This document shows positions 51,962 to 59,976 of a DNA stretch of 64,000 bases, piece after piece. The position numbers were made by a program, and so were the translations under genes. This stretch comes from Tahibacter sp042701255 (GTDB lineage: Bacteria; Pseudomonadota; Gammaproteobacteria; Xanthomonadales; Rhodanobacteraceae), in assembly GCF_042701255.1 (NCBI RefSeq), contig NZ_CP170554.1, positions 310,001 to 374,000 on the forward strand, written 5' to 3'. The notes beneath the pieces were generated by a model. That model made no database searches. It saw only the letters and a list, made by a program, of their open reading frames with translations, and was not told the origin of the DNA. Numbering within the stretch: position 1 is the first letter of the stretch; each line of letters begins with the position of its first letter.

Positions 51962-52909
51962 TTAACGCGCGCGGCGGCGAAGACCCACAGTGGCGACGAG
52001 CGCGAGCAGGCCGGCCAGCAGCGCATAACCCGACGGCGCGGCGACCGGAATCGGCTGCGCCGCGGCGCCTCCGCCATTGCCACCGTTCGGGCAGGCCGAC
52101 GGCGGGGCGATCGCGAGACCGAACAGCGGCACGCTGCGCAGGTCTTCGGGACCAGTGATGGCACCGAGCAGGGTCATCGCGCCGGTGTTGGGGTCCAGCC
52201 GGGCCAGGTCGCTCCAGTCCGGCGGAAACGCGTTCGCCGCGGGCGGCGGCGGCGGGATGTAGCTGACCGCGGCCCAGAGCTGGCCGCTGCTGTCGAATGC
52301 CGGCCAGACCGAACTGATCTTGCTGCTCGCGACATTGAACGAGCCGATCGCCGTCGCGGCGCCTGTCGTCGTGTCGATGCGGAACAGGGAGGGATTCTCG
52401 TAGTCGCCAGCGCCGAACAGCTCGCGACCGCGGGCGGCGAGGCCGGTCACGCGGGAGCCGGTGGGACCGACGTAGGTGGTCATGCCCGTGGCGGTATCGA
52501 CCTTCCAGAGTTTGCGCGTGACGCCGGAGGCCAGCCAGGCCGAGCCGTCGCAGGTCACCGCATAGGAAAGGTCCATCGCGTCGAGGCGCGCCGGATCGCC
52601 TTGTCCGGCCAGGCCGAGACTGCCGACGATGTTCGGTGCCGAGCCCAGGAAGTCGAGCCGGAACAGGGATTTGGTGTTGTCGGATGAGGCATACAGCGCG
52701 CCGCTCGGCGCGTAGGCCATGCCTTTGAAAACGATGGGACGGCCGGCGTAGGAACCGGTCTGGCCGACCAGGGTCGCGCGACGCGTGTTCAGATCGATGC
52801 GGTAGACCTGGTCATAGGCCGGCGCATAGGCGACAGACTGCGCTGTCGCCGCCGAAGCAACCGACAGAGCAAGCAGTGCCGCAGCTGCAGGGCATGCGCG
52901 CAGGCTCAT
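51962..52909 (-). CDS. Exported protein with IPTL-CTERM-like C-terminal tail
   Basis: A 315-residue exported protein. The signal peptide is SLRACPAAAALLALSVASAATAQ. The body looks like a beta-propeller of short repeats (VYRIDLNTRRATLVGQTGSYAG, LFRLDFLGSAPNIVGSLG, LWKVDTATGMTTYVGPTG, LFRIDTTTGAATAIGSF, LARLDPNTGAMTLLGAI), like DUF4394-type propellers. It ends in PIPVAAPSGYALLAGLLALVATVGLRRRAR: a short motif, a hydrophobic helix and an Arg cluster. That layout resembles the IPTL-CTERM/exosortase-type sorting tails, though the motif differs. Surface location is inferred. Confidence 0.75.
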   Translation of the reverse strand: MSLRACPAAAALLALSVASAATAQSVAYAPAYDQVYRIDLNTRRATLVGQTGSYAGRPIVFKGMAYAPSGALYASSDNTKSLFRLDFLGSAPNIVGSLGLAGQGDPARLDAMDLSYAVTCDGSAWLASGVTRKLWKVDTATGMTTYVGPTGSRVTGLAARGRELFGAGDYENPSLFRIDTTTGAATAIGSFNVASSKISSVWPAFDSSGQLWAAVSYIPPPPPAANAFPPDWSDLARLDPNTGAMTLLGAITGPEDLRSVPLFGLAIAPPSACPNGGNGGGAAAQPIPVAAPSGYALLAGLLALVATVGLRRRAR

Positions 52910-53064
52910 TGTCCACCGTCTTTTGTTATCGTTTCTGGTAATCGTCGGCCGGGTCGGGCGCTGACACGGCCGGGGCAGTCTAACAGCTTCCGGCTCGCCG
53001 ACAAGGTCGCGACACCCAGGCCCCGGCACCCGCCGCGACGGCCCAGGCCACCAGTCGGGAAGCC

Positions 53065-54123
53065 ATGTTAGGAACCAGGCAGTACCATGCCGCGCCGCCC
53101 GGCGCGCCCAGTGCCGGCGGCATCGCCGTCCTGCTCGTCAATCTCGGCACGCCGGCGGCGCCGACCGCGCCGGCCGTGCGCCGCTACCTCAGTCAATTCC
53201 TGTCCGATCCGCGCGTGATCGAGCTGCCGCGCTGGTTCTGGTGGCCGGTGCTGCACGGCGTGATCCTGCGCCTGCGTCCGGCGCGCTCAGCGCGGGCCTA
53301 CGCGAGCATCTGGACCGAGGCCGGCTCGCCGCTGCTGACCCACAGCCAGGCGCTGGCCGCCGCGCTGCAGCAGACATTGCAGCAGGATTCGCCGACGCCG
53401 ATCCGCGTCGAGCTCGCCATGACCTACGGCGAACCGGCCGTGCCGGCCGCGCTGCGCCGTCTCATCGATGCGGGTTACCGCCGCGTGCTCGTACTGCCGC
53501 TGTATCCCCAATATTCGGCGACCTCGACCGGCGCGGCGCTCGACGCACTGGCCGACGCGATCAAGACCCTGCGCTGGCCGCCCGAACTGCGCACGGTCAG
53601 CGACTACCACGACCAGGACGCGCATATCGAAGCGCTCGCGCGCAGTGTCGAACGTCATTGGGCTGCGCAAGGCCGCGCCGAGCGCCTGCTGCTGTCGTTC
53701 CACGGCATTCCGCAGCGCTGCGTCACGGCCGGCGATCCGTATGCCGCACAGTGCCGCGAGACGGCCGCGCGGCTCGCGGCGCGGCTGGGGCTGCAACCGG
53801 ATCAACTGATCGTCAGCTTCCAGTCCCGCGTCGGCCGCGAGGAATGGCTGCGGCCGTATACCGACGAAACCCTGCAGCAGCTCGCGCGTTCGGGCGTGGG
53901 CTCGGTGCAGGTGCTGTGCCCGGGCTTCGCCGTCGACTGCCTGGAGACCCTGGAAGAAATCGCGGTCGAGAACCGCGAACGCTTCCTGCATGCGGGCGGC
54001 CAGCGTTACGAGTACATCCCGGCCCTGAACGACGGCGCCGATCAGGTCCAGGCGCTGGCCGCGCTGGTCCGGCGTCATCTGCAAGGCTGGATCCCGCCGG
54101 CCGGCCCGGACTCCGGCGCATGA
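53065..54123 (+). CDS. hemH: Ferrochelatase
   Basis: A 352-residue ferrochelatase that inserts Fe2+ into protoporphyrin IX, the last step of heme synthesis. The family pattern is clear: GIAVLLVNLGTPAAPTAPAVRRYLSQFLSDPRVIELPRW, AMTYGEPAVPAALRRL, VLVLPLYPQYSATSTGAALDAL, LLLSFHGIPQRCVTAGDPYAAQCRETA (active-site His in SFHGIP), FQSRVGREEWLRPYTDETL and VLCPGFAVDCLETLEEIAVENRERFLHAGG (catalytic Glu). The enzyme is membrane-associated in the cytoplasm. Its stop overlaps the ATG of the hydrolase gene (ATGA), so they form an operon. Confidence 0.97.
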   Translation: MLGTRQYHAAPPGAPSAGGIAVLLVNLGTPAAPTAPAVRRYLSQFLSDPRVIELPRWFWWPVLHGVILRLRPARSARAYASIWTEAGSPLLTHSQALAAALQQTLQQDSPTPIRVELAMTYGEPAVPAALRRLIDAGYRRVLVLPLYPQYSATSTGAALDALADAIKTLRWPPELRTVSDYHDQDAHIEALARSVERHWAAQGRAERLLLSFHGIPQRCVTAGDPYAAQCRETAARLAARLGLQPDQLIVSFQSRVGREEWLRPYTDETLQQLARSGVGSVQVLCPGFAVDCLETLEEIAVENRERFLHAGGQRYEYIPALNDGADQVQALAALVRRHLQGWIPPAGPDSGA

Positions 54124-54979
54124 CGCCGCGCGAGCTCACGATCGAATTGCCGCAACTGACCCTGGCGGCGCAGAGCTGGGGCGATCCGGCATTGCCGCCG
54201 CTGCTGGCCGTACACGGCTGGCTGGACAACGCGGGCTCGTTCAGCGCGCTGGCGCCGTTGCTGGCCGAACGCTTCCACGTCGTCGCGATCGATCTGCCAG
54301 GGCATGGCCGCTCGGCGCACCGGCCGCCGGGCGGCTGGTATCACTACGTCGAATACCTCGCCGACCTGCAGGCCACTGCGGCGGCCCTGGGCTGGTCGCG
54401 CTATTCCCTGCTCGGCCATTCGCTGGGCGGCGCGACGGCGAGCATCTTCGCAGCCGCCCAGCCTGAAGCCATCGACAGATTGCTGCTGATCGAATCCCTG
54501 GGCCCGCTGACGGCCGCGCCGGAAGCGGCGCTGGAACAGCTGCGCCGCGGCCTGAGCCAGCGCGCCGGTTTCGCTGCGAAGTCCCTGCGCGTGTTCGGCG
54601 CAACCGCCGAAGCGGTACGTGCGCGAATGCTGGCCAACGATCTCAGCGAAGCAGCCGCGACGGCGCTGGTCGAACGCGGCCTCGCCGCGGTGCCCGGCGG
54701 CTGGTCCTGGTCCAGCGATGCGCGCCTGACCCTGGCCTCGCCGCTGCGCTATACCGAGGCGCAGATCCGCAACATCCTCGCCGGCATCGCCGCGTCGACC
54801 CTGGTCCTGCTGGCTACGCCGGCGACGTCGTATCTGCCCGACGCGACGATGCAGGCGCGCGCGCGGCCTGCGTGCGCGACATCGTCGTGCAGCATCTGCC
54901 CGGCAATCATCATCTGCATCTGGAAGATGCCGCGCCCGTGGCGGCGGCGATACACGCGTTCTGCGATCGGCCGCGCTGA
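54120..54979 (+). pseudogene. Alpha/beta hydrolase, frameshifted near the C-terminus
   Basis: The protein opens TLAAQSWGDPALPPLLAVHGWLDNAGSFSALAPLLAERFHVVAIDLPGHGRS, a typical alpha/beta hydrolase, with the nucleophile Ser101 in LLGHSLGG. The frame as written leaves the family at about residue 245 and would run on to 55124. Removing two bases from the GC repeat at about 54855-54866 restores a frame (ACVRDIVVQHLPGNHHLHLED) that carries the catalytic His and ends at TGA 54977-54979, giving 285 residues. The gene overlaps hemH by four bases. The likely class is a MhpC-like esterase or haloalkane dehalogenase relative; the substrate is unknown. Confidence 0.8.
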
Positions 54980-55166
54980 GCGCCGCGAGGATCACCGGGT
55001 TGCGTTGAAGAAACAGTGTCGGCGCTGTGGAACCGCGTCGGTTTCCGCGAGACCCTCGCGCGGCACGACAACACCGCCATCGCCACGGCAACAAATTACA
55101 TTTGCATCATTTTCCGCAATGTAAAACCGCAGCGCCGTTACGGAACCGGACCGCCGCCGACCCGCG

Positions 55167-55928
55167 CTACGGCCCGATCAGCCGCGAGAGCTCGGCCTTG
55201 AGCGCATGACCCTTGTCGCGCAGCCAGTCACGCTGTTCCTTCCACTCCGGATAGAAGCTCGCGACGAGGTTCCAGTAGCGCGGCGAGTGGTTGCGGATCT
55301 TCAGGTGGCAGAGCTCGTGCACGACCACGTACTTGAGCGCGGCCGGCGGCGCGAGCGCGAGGGCGAGATCCAGGGTCATGCAATCGCGCGTGTCGAGGCT
55401 GCCCCAGAGGCTTTTCAGAGGCCGCACGCGCACGGCGACCGGCGAGGCCTGCAGTTCCGAGGTGTAGCGCGCGAGCAGGCGTGAGACGTCGCGGCGGATC
55501 TGCGCATCGAGGAAGGAACGCAGCAGCGCGCGGGCGGCCGGCAGGGCACGCTTGCCCTGGGTCTGCGGCAGGGTCAGCACGAGCTTGTCGGCTTCGTGGG
55601 CGATGTTCGGATAGGCGCCTTCGCGCCAGAGCATGCGCGTGGTCTCGCCGCGTAGCGGAATCAGGGTAGGCGCCCCCGGCAGCAGCGGCGGCGGGCCGGC
55701 GCCGTCGATCTGCAGCTGATCGAGTTTGCGTTCCAGCCAGTCGACGTGTTTGCGCAGGAACGCGAACACCTGTGCCGGGTGGGTGCCTTCGGGATAGGAC
55801 AGGCGTGCGCCGTGCGAAGTCACGGTCAGGCGCAGGCGGCGGGCCTGCGGATGGGCCTTCTTGAGTACCTTGATCGTCTCCCCGTTCGGGGTGGACAGCT
55901 CGAGATAGTGGTTGTCGTCCGGGGTCAT
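55167..55928 (-). CDS. YgjP-like metallopeptidase domain protein (DUF45)
   Basis: A 253-residue zinc-metallopeptidase-like protein of the M48-related YgjP/SprT-like group. The zinc motif HELCH occurs in ALKYVVVHELCHLKIRNHSPRYWNLVASFYPEWKEQRDWLR, including the downstream conserved His and Trp. The N-terminal part (IKVLKKAHPQARRLRLTVTSHGARLSYPEGT) is the usual beta-rich region. The cellular role is not established; some members are linked to restriction-modification systems, but none is seen here. It is convergent with the hydrolase gene at 54120, and its start region abuts the rdgC stop region. Confidence 0.9.
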   Translation of the reverse strand: MTPDDNHYLELSTPNGETIKVLKKAHPQARRLRLTVTSHGARLSYPEGTHPAQVFAFLRKHVDWLERKLDQLQIDGAGPPPLLPGAPTLIPLRGETTRMLWREGAYPNIAHEADKLVLTLPQTQGKRALPAARALLRSFLDAQIRRDVSRLLARYTSELQASPVAVRVRPLKSLWGSLDTRDCMTLDLALALAPPAALKYVVVHELCHLKIRNHSPRYWNLVASFYPEWKEQRDWLRDKGHALKAELSRLIGP

Positions 55929-56046
55929 GCCTGTTCCTCAGCCCAGTCGCGCGCCGGAGCGCACGCGGTCCAAACGGACAATCCCTTGCATACGCCGGCG
56001 GCGCCGCCGCGCCGTCGGTATTCCTGCATTGTCTGCGCGCCGTATG

Positions 56047-56961
56047 TCAGCGATCTGTCGGTCGCGGCAGACGGAACCATTCATCGAGCTTGCCGAGCAG
56101 GCGCTCGACCTCCAGCGTCATCAGCGCCATGCGCGAGTCGAGCTCGGCGGCAGCCGAATCGGCGTCGGTCTCCTTGAGCTCGTCCAGCACCTGATCGAGG
56201 AAGCGCAGCTTGCGGATGACGAGGTCTTCGCCAAGCACGAGGCCGATGCGGTCGTCGAAGGTCAGGCCGAGCTGGTACACCTGCTTGCCGGTCTTGAGGT
56301 GCTCGCGCACCTCGTCGGTTTCAAGGTCCTGGCGGCGGCAGCGCACGACGGCGCCGGATTCGGCCGGATCGCGCAGCTCGCATTCGTCGGCCAGGACCAA
56401 TCCGGCCGGTAGCTTGCCACTAACCACCCAGTCCGTCATCAAGGTGCGTGGCGACTCTTCCGGCGCCATCGGGGTGGCCGGGAAGGTGCCCGTGGCCTCG
56501 CGCAGCTGGGACAGGACTTCCTCGGCCGACTTGCGGCTGGAGCTGTCCACGACGAGCCAGCCGTTCTTGAGATCCAGGTAGGCCAGCAGCCGGTACGGCT
56601 TGACGAAGGCGCGCGGCAGGAAATCGGTCAGGATTTCGTCCTTCATGCGCTTGCGCTCTTTGGCACCGACGCGCCTGCCCTGTTCTTCGTTGATCTTCTG
56701 CAAACGCGAAGACAATTCCTCGTTCACTACCGAGCCCGGCAGTAACTTGTCCTCACCGCCGAGGGCGACGAGGGTATAGGGCCCGACCTTGTGCACGAGC
56801 ATCTCGGCATTGCGCCCGTGCGGCGAGACGAAGCCGCGCGTGGACTGCTCCAGCGGACCGCAGGGGCGCAGGCGCTTGTCTTCGAGCTGGGTTTCGAGGT
56901 CGGCCAGGGATTCGGCCATGGCTTCGGAGAAGCGGAACAAGCTCAGATTGCGGAAGAACAT
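56047..56961 (-). CDS. rdgC: Recombination-associated protein RdgC
   Basis: A 304-residue RdgC, a ring-shaped double-stranded DNA-binding protein that limits RecA action and affects replication fork repair. The N-terminus MFFRNLSLFRFSEAMAESLADLETQLEDKRLRPCGPLEQSTRGFVSP is diagnostic, as are VKPYRLLAYLDLKNGWLVVDSSSRKSAEEVLSQLREATG and TDWVVSGKLPAGLVLADECELRDPAESGAVVRCRRQDLETDEVREHL. The length matches the family. It stands alone, 69 bases downstream of ttcA on the same strand, so cotranscription is possible. Confidence 0.97.
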   Translation of the reverse strand: MFFRNLSLFRFSEAMAESLADLETQLEDKRLRPCGPLEQSTRGFVSPHGRNAEMLVHKVGPYTLVALGGEDKLLPGSVVNEELSSRLQKINEEQGRRVGAKERKRMKDEILTDFLPRAFVKPYRLLAYLDLKNGWLVVDSSSRKSAEEVLSQLREATGTFPATPMAPEESPRTLMTDWVVSGKLPAGLVLADECELRDPAESGAVVRCRRQDLETDEVREHLKTGKQVYQLGLTFDDRIGLVLGEDLVIRKLRFLDQVLDELKETDADSAAAELDSRMALMTLEVERLLGKLDEWFRLPRPTDR

Positions 56962-57030
56962 GAAACCCCGTGGGGTGGGTCAGGACCCACCGGTGTGAGT
57001 AGGAAACGGTGTCGGCGGCGACCGGCGAGG

Positions 57031-57906
57031 CTAGTCTGCAGCCGTCTCAGCGGATGAGTCGGCCGGCTCGCCGCGCAGCCAGTCGCCGATGCTCAGCGGC
57101 GGCCCGTCGCGCCGGCCCAGCGCGGCGAAATCGAACAGCTTGCGGTCGGCCAGTTGCGACGGCGACACGTCGCCGATCGCGCGGAACACGTTTTCGACGC
57201 GACCCGGGAACTTGCGCTCCCAGTCGGTCAGCATGGCCTTGATCGCCTTGCGCTGCAGATTCTCCTGCGAGCCGCACAGGTTGCACGGCATGATCGGGAA
57301 CGCACGCGCCTGGGCGTAGTCGGCGATGTCGTCCTCGCGGCAATAGGCCAGCGGCCGGATCAGCACGTTGCGGCCGTCGTCGGAACGCAGCTTCGGCGGC
57401 ATGGCCTTGAGCTTGGCCTGGTGGAACAGGTTCAGGAACAAGGTCTCGACGATGTCGTCGCGGTGATGCCCCAGCGCGATCTTGGTGAAGCCCTCGGCTG
57501 CCGCGTGGTCGTAGAGATTGCCGCGGCGCAGGCGCGAGCACAGGCTGCACATCGTGCGACCCTCGGGCACCACGCGCTTGACGACGCTGTAGGTGTCCTG
57601 CTCGAGGATGGTGTACGGCATGCCGATGGACTCGAGATAGTCCGGCAGGGTGCGCGGGTCGTAGCCCGGCTGCTTCTGGTCCAGATGCACCGCGTGCAGC
57701 TCGAAATCCACCGGCGCCTTGGCCTGCAGCTGGCGCAGCAGGTCCAGCAAGGTGTAGGAGTCCTTGCCGCCGGACAGGCAGACCATGATGCGGTCGCCGG
57801 CCTCGATCATCTGGAAATCGGCGATTGCCTGGCCGACCTGGCGGCGCAGCCGCTTGGCCAGCTTGTTGGCGTTGATTTCCTGCTTGCGTGCGGCGGAACT
57901 GCTCAT
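57031..57906 (-). CDS. ttcA: tRNA 2-thiocytidine biosynthesis protein TtcA
   Basis: A 291-residue enzyme that thiolates cytidine 32 in tRNA, using ATP and a [4Fe-4S] cluster. The PP-loop SGGKDS is at residues 45-50. The cluster cysteines C120 and C123 lie in MCSLCSRLRRGNLYD, and the third ligand is in the MPCNLCGSQENLQR segment (C208 or C211). The conserved GHHRDDIVETLFLNLFHQAKLKAMPPKL is intact. The ATG at 57906 is the family start. It is divergent from the YdcH-like gene 125 bases away. Confidence 0.97.
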   Translation of the reverse strand: MSSSAARKQEINANKLAKRLRRQVGQAIADFQMIEAGDRIMVCLSGGKDSYTLLDLLRQLQAKAPVDFELHAVHLDQKQPGYDPRTLPDYLESIGMPYTILEQDTYSVVKRVVPEGRTMCSLCSRLRRGNLYDHAAAEGFTKIALGHHRDDIVETLFLNLFHQAKLKAMPPKLRSDDGRNVLIRPLAYCREDDIADYAQARAFPIMPCNLCGSQENLQRKAIKAMLTDWERKFPGRVENVFRAIGDVSPSQLADRKLFDFAALGRRDGPPLSIGDWLRGEPADSSAETAAD

Positions 57907-58030
57907 GGACGGCGGGCCGGAATCGGACGCGCATTGTAGCAGCGCCGGCCGCCGCGACCCGGAGCGCGGCGGGCCTACGAGCCGCTGCCGAAGCCCGCTA
58001 CACTCGGCGGACCTCCCACGCCGCGCGCCC

Positions 58031-58237
58031 ATGCATAGCCTGGATCCCGCCGAAATAACGCGTCAGCTCGTCGAACTGCGCCAGGAGCATCGCGACCTCG
58101 ATGCCGCGATCGCCCGCCTGTCCGTGGACAGCGCCAGCGACGAGCTTCAGCTCAAGCGCCTGAAGAAGCGCAAGCTGCGCCTCAAGGACATGATTGCCTA
58201 CCTCGAAAACCAGCTGATCCCCGATCAGCCGGCCTGA
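58031..58237 (+). CDS. YdcH family protein (DUF465)
   Basis: A 68-residue, mostly helical protein: ITRQLVELRQEHRDLDAAIARLSVDSASDELQLKRLKKRKLRLKDMIAYLENQLIPDQPA. The LxxxHxxLDxxI opening and the LKRLKKRKLRLKDMI segment are typical of the YdcH/DUF465 family, probably a short coiled coil. The function is unknown. Its 3' end overlaps the end of the antiporter gene on the opposite strand by 13 bases. Confidence 0.9.
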   Translation: MHSLDPAEITRQLVELRQEHRDLDAAIARLSVDSASDELQLKRLKKRKLRLKDMIAYLENQLIPDQPA

Positions 58238-59550
58238 GGCGCCAGGCGCGGCCGCAGCGCCGCGCGCGGCAGTCCGAACACGATGGAAGCCAGCGCGGTC
58301 AGCGCGAGCAGCCAGCCGTAGTGCACCTGGCCGACGAGCACCAGCGGCGACGCCTTGGCGATCGACGCGGCCAGCAGGATCTGCGCGCCATAGGGCAGCA
58401 CGCTTTGCGTCACGCAGGCGAACACGTCGAGCAGGCTCGCGCTGCGTGCCGGGCTGACCTCGTGCTTCTCGGCGATGTCGCGCGCCGTGCTGCCGGCGAT
58501 CAGCAGCGCGACGGTGTTGTTGGCCGTGAATACGTCGGTCAGGGTCGAGATCGCGGCGATCGACAGCTCGCCGCTGCGCCGGCCCGCGCGGCCGCCGGCC
58601 AGCGCCGCGATGCGCGCGGCCAGCCAGGCCAGTCCGCCCTGGGCGCGCACCAATGCCGCGAGCCCGCCGATCAGCAGCGACAGCAGGGTGATTTCGAACA
58701 TGCCCTCGAAGCCCGCATAGATGTCGTTGCTGAACGCCGCCGGCGTGTAGCCGCCCTTGAGCAGCAGGCCGGCGAGGCCGGCCAGCAGCAGGCCGACGCT
58801 TAGCACGATGAGCACATCGACGCCGATCAGCGCGAGCACGAGCACGACGAGATACGGCGCGGCCAGCCACGGCGAAGCCGGCGGCACGTCGGGCGTGGCC
58901 GTGCCGTGGCCCAGGAACGCGAGCAGAACGAGGCAGCCCAGCGCAGCCGGCAGCGCGAGCCAGAAATTCGCGCGGAACTTGTCGCGCATGCTCGCGCCCT
59001 GCAGCCGCGATGCGGCGATCGCCGTGTCCGAGATTACCGACAGGTTGTCGCCGAACGTCGCGCCGCTGAGCACCGCGCCCAGCGCCAGCGCCGGCTCGAT
59101 ACCGGCCGCCTCGGCGACACCGAGCGCGATCGGCGCAACCGCGGCGATCGTGCCCATCGACGTGCCCATGGCCAATGCGACGAAACCGGCGACGAGGAAC
59201 AGCCCCGGCAGCGCGAGCCAGGCCGGAATCGCGTTCAAGGTCAGCCAGACCACCGCGTCGACGCCGCCGATGGCCTTGCTGACCGTCGCGAACGCGCCGG
59301 CGAGCAGGAAGATCAGGCACATCAGCATCACATCGCCATTGCCCATGCCGGCCAGGAACGTATCCAACGGCCGCTCGCGCCGCCCCAGCCACAGCGCCAG
59401 CGCGATCGCCGGAAGAATCGCGACCGGCGCGCGCAGCTGATAGAACGCGTCGGCGTGACCCTGCACGGTGAACCAGATGCCGGTGCCGAGGAACAGGGAA
59501 AGAAAAACGCCGAGCGGCAGCAGCGCCCGGGCCGAAACGGGAGAAGACAT
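58225..59550 (-). CDS. NhaC-family Na+/H+ antiporter
   Basis: A 441-residue membrane protein with about eleven helices. The segments VALAMGTSMGTIAAVAPIALGVAEAAGIEPALALGAVLSGATFGDNLSVISDTAIAASRLQGAS are characteristic of the NhaC-type antiporter family (GATFGDNLSPISDTT in relatives). LTDVFTANNTVALLIAGSTARDIA and LDVFACVTQSVLPYGAQILLAA are further signatures. It is expected to exchange Na+ (or a small metabolite) for protons across the inner membrane. The ATG at 59550 is chosen; the longer upstream frame has no similarity. Its 3' end overlaps the YdcH-like gene on the other strand. Confidence 0.9.
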   Translation of the reverse strand: MSSPVSARALLPLGVFLSLFLGTGIWFTVQGHADAFYQLRAPVAILPAIALALWLGRRERPLDTFLAGMGNGDVMLMCLIFLLAGAFATVSKAIGGVDAVVWLTLNAIPAWLALPGLFLVAGFVALAMGTSMGTIAAVAPIALGVAEAAGIEPALALGAVLSGATFGDNLSVISDTAIAASRLQGASMRDKFRANFWLALPAALGCLVLLAFLGHGTATPDVPPASPWLAAPYLVVLVLALIGVDVLIVLSVGLLLAGLAGLLLKGGYTPAAFSNDIYAGFEGMFEITLLSLLIGGLAALVRAQGGLAWLAARIAALAGGRAGRRSGELSIAAISTLTDVFTANNTVALLIAGSTARDIAEKHEVSPARSASLLDVFACVTQSVLPYGAQILLAASIAKASPLVLVGQVHYGWLLALTALASIVFGLPRAALRPRLAPQAG

Positions 59551-59874
59551 GGCAGTTCCAGAAATCGAGGCGCAATGCGCCGTGCTGCATAGCAGCATAG
59601 ACGGCTGGACGGCTGGATAGAAATGTCGGCAGCCCTGCGCCATATACCGAATCTGACATATGTGGCCGCAGCGCTACGGGAACGCCCTGCTTCGGCTGTC
59701 ATGCGATAAGCGAGCTTTGCAGCAGCTGCCAGCGCGCAGCAGCGATGCCCGGCTCAGGTCACGACGGTCACCGGTGCGAAGCCCGGAGTCGGCAACGCCG
59801 CATCGAAACACAACCGCGCCCTTTCGTCGGACTCCGCATCGGCGGCATGCAGCGGCTCAGCGCGAGGTGGCCTG

Positions 59875-59976
59875 ACTAACCCCCTTCAGCGGGAGAAAGG
59901 TCGTCGCTCAGAACCGTATGTTCTGTCGACCTTGAGCGGCCGGACGGGGCATGACAAACCCTCCCCTTCAAGGGGA
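59875..59976 (+). repeat. Type A repeat unit with hairpin, left of IS1595
   Basis: The order is CCCCCTTCAGCGGG, hairpin at 59897-59933, spacer, then CCCTCCCCTTCAAGGGGA. The minus-strand reading of 26865-26967 aligns with this unit over the hairpin and its flanks. The palindrome continues at 61008 beyond the insertion sequence. Confidence 0.75.
59968..59976. repeat. Target-site duplication of IS1595, left copy
   Basis: TCAAGGGGA directly precedes the element and recurs at 61008-61016 directly after it. Since one base can be assigned to either side, the true duplication is 8 or 9 bases; 8 is usual for the IS1595 family. Confidence 0.8.

Larger units (their letters stand above)
59551..59976. 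other. Intergenic region with a repeat unit, left flank of IS1595
   Basis: About 425 bases without a supported gene. The right part (59875-59976) is a repeat unit related to that at 26865-26967, with the same type of hairpin (59897-59933: outer stem AAGGTCG/CGACCTT, inner stem CAGAAC/GTTCTG), followed by CAAACCCTCCCCTTCAAGGG. The insertion sequence interrupts this palindrome. Confidence 0.6.
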
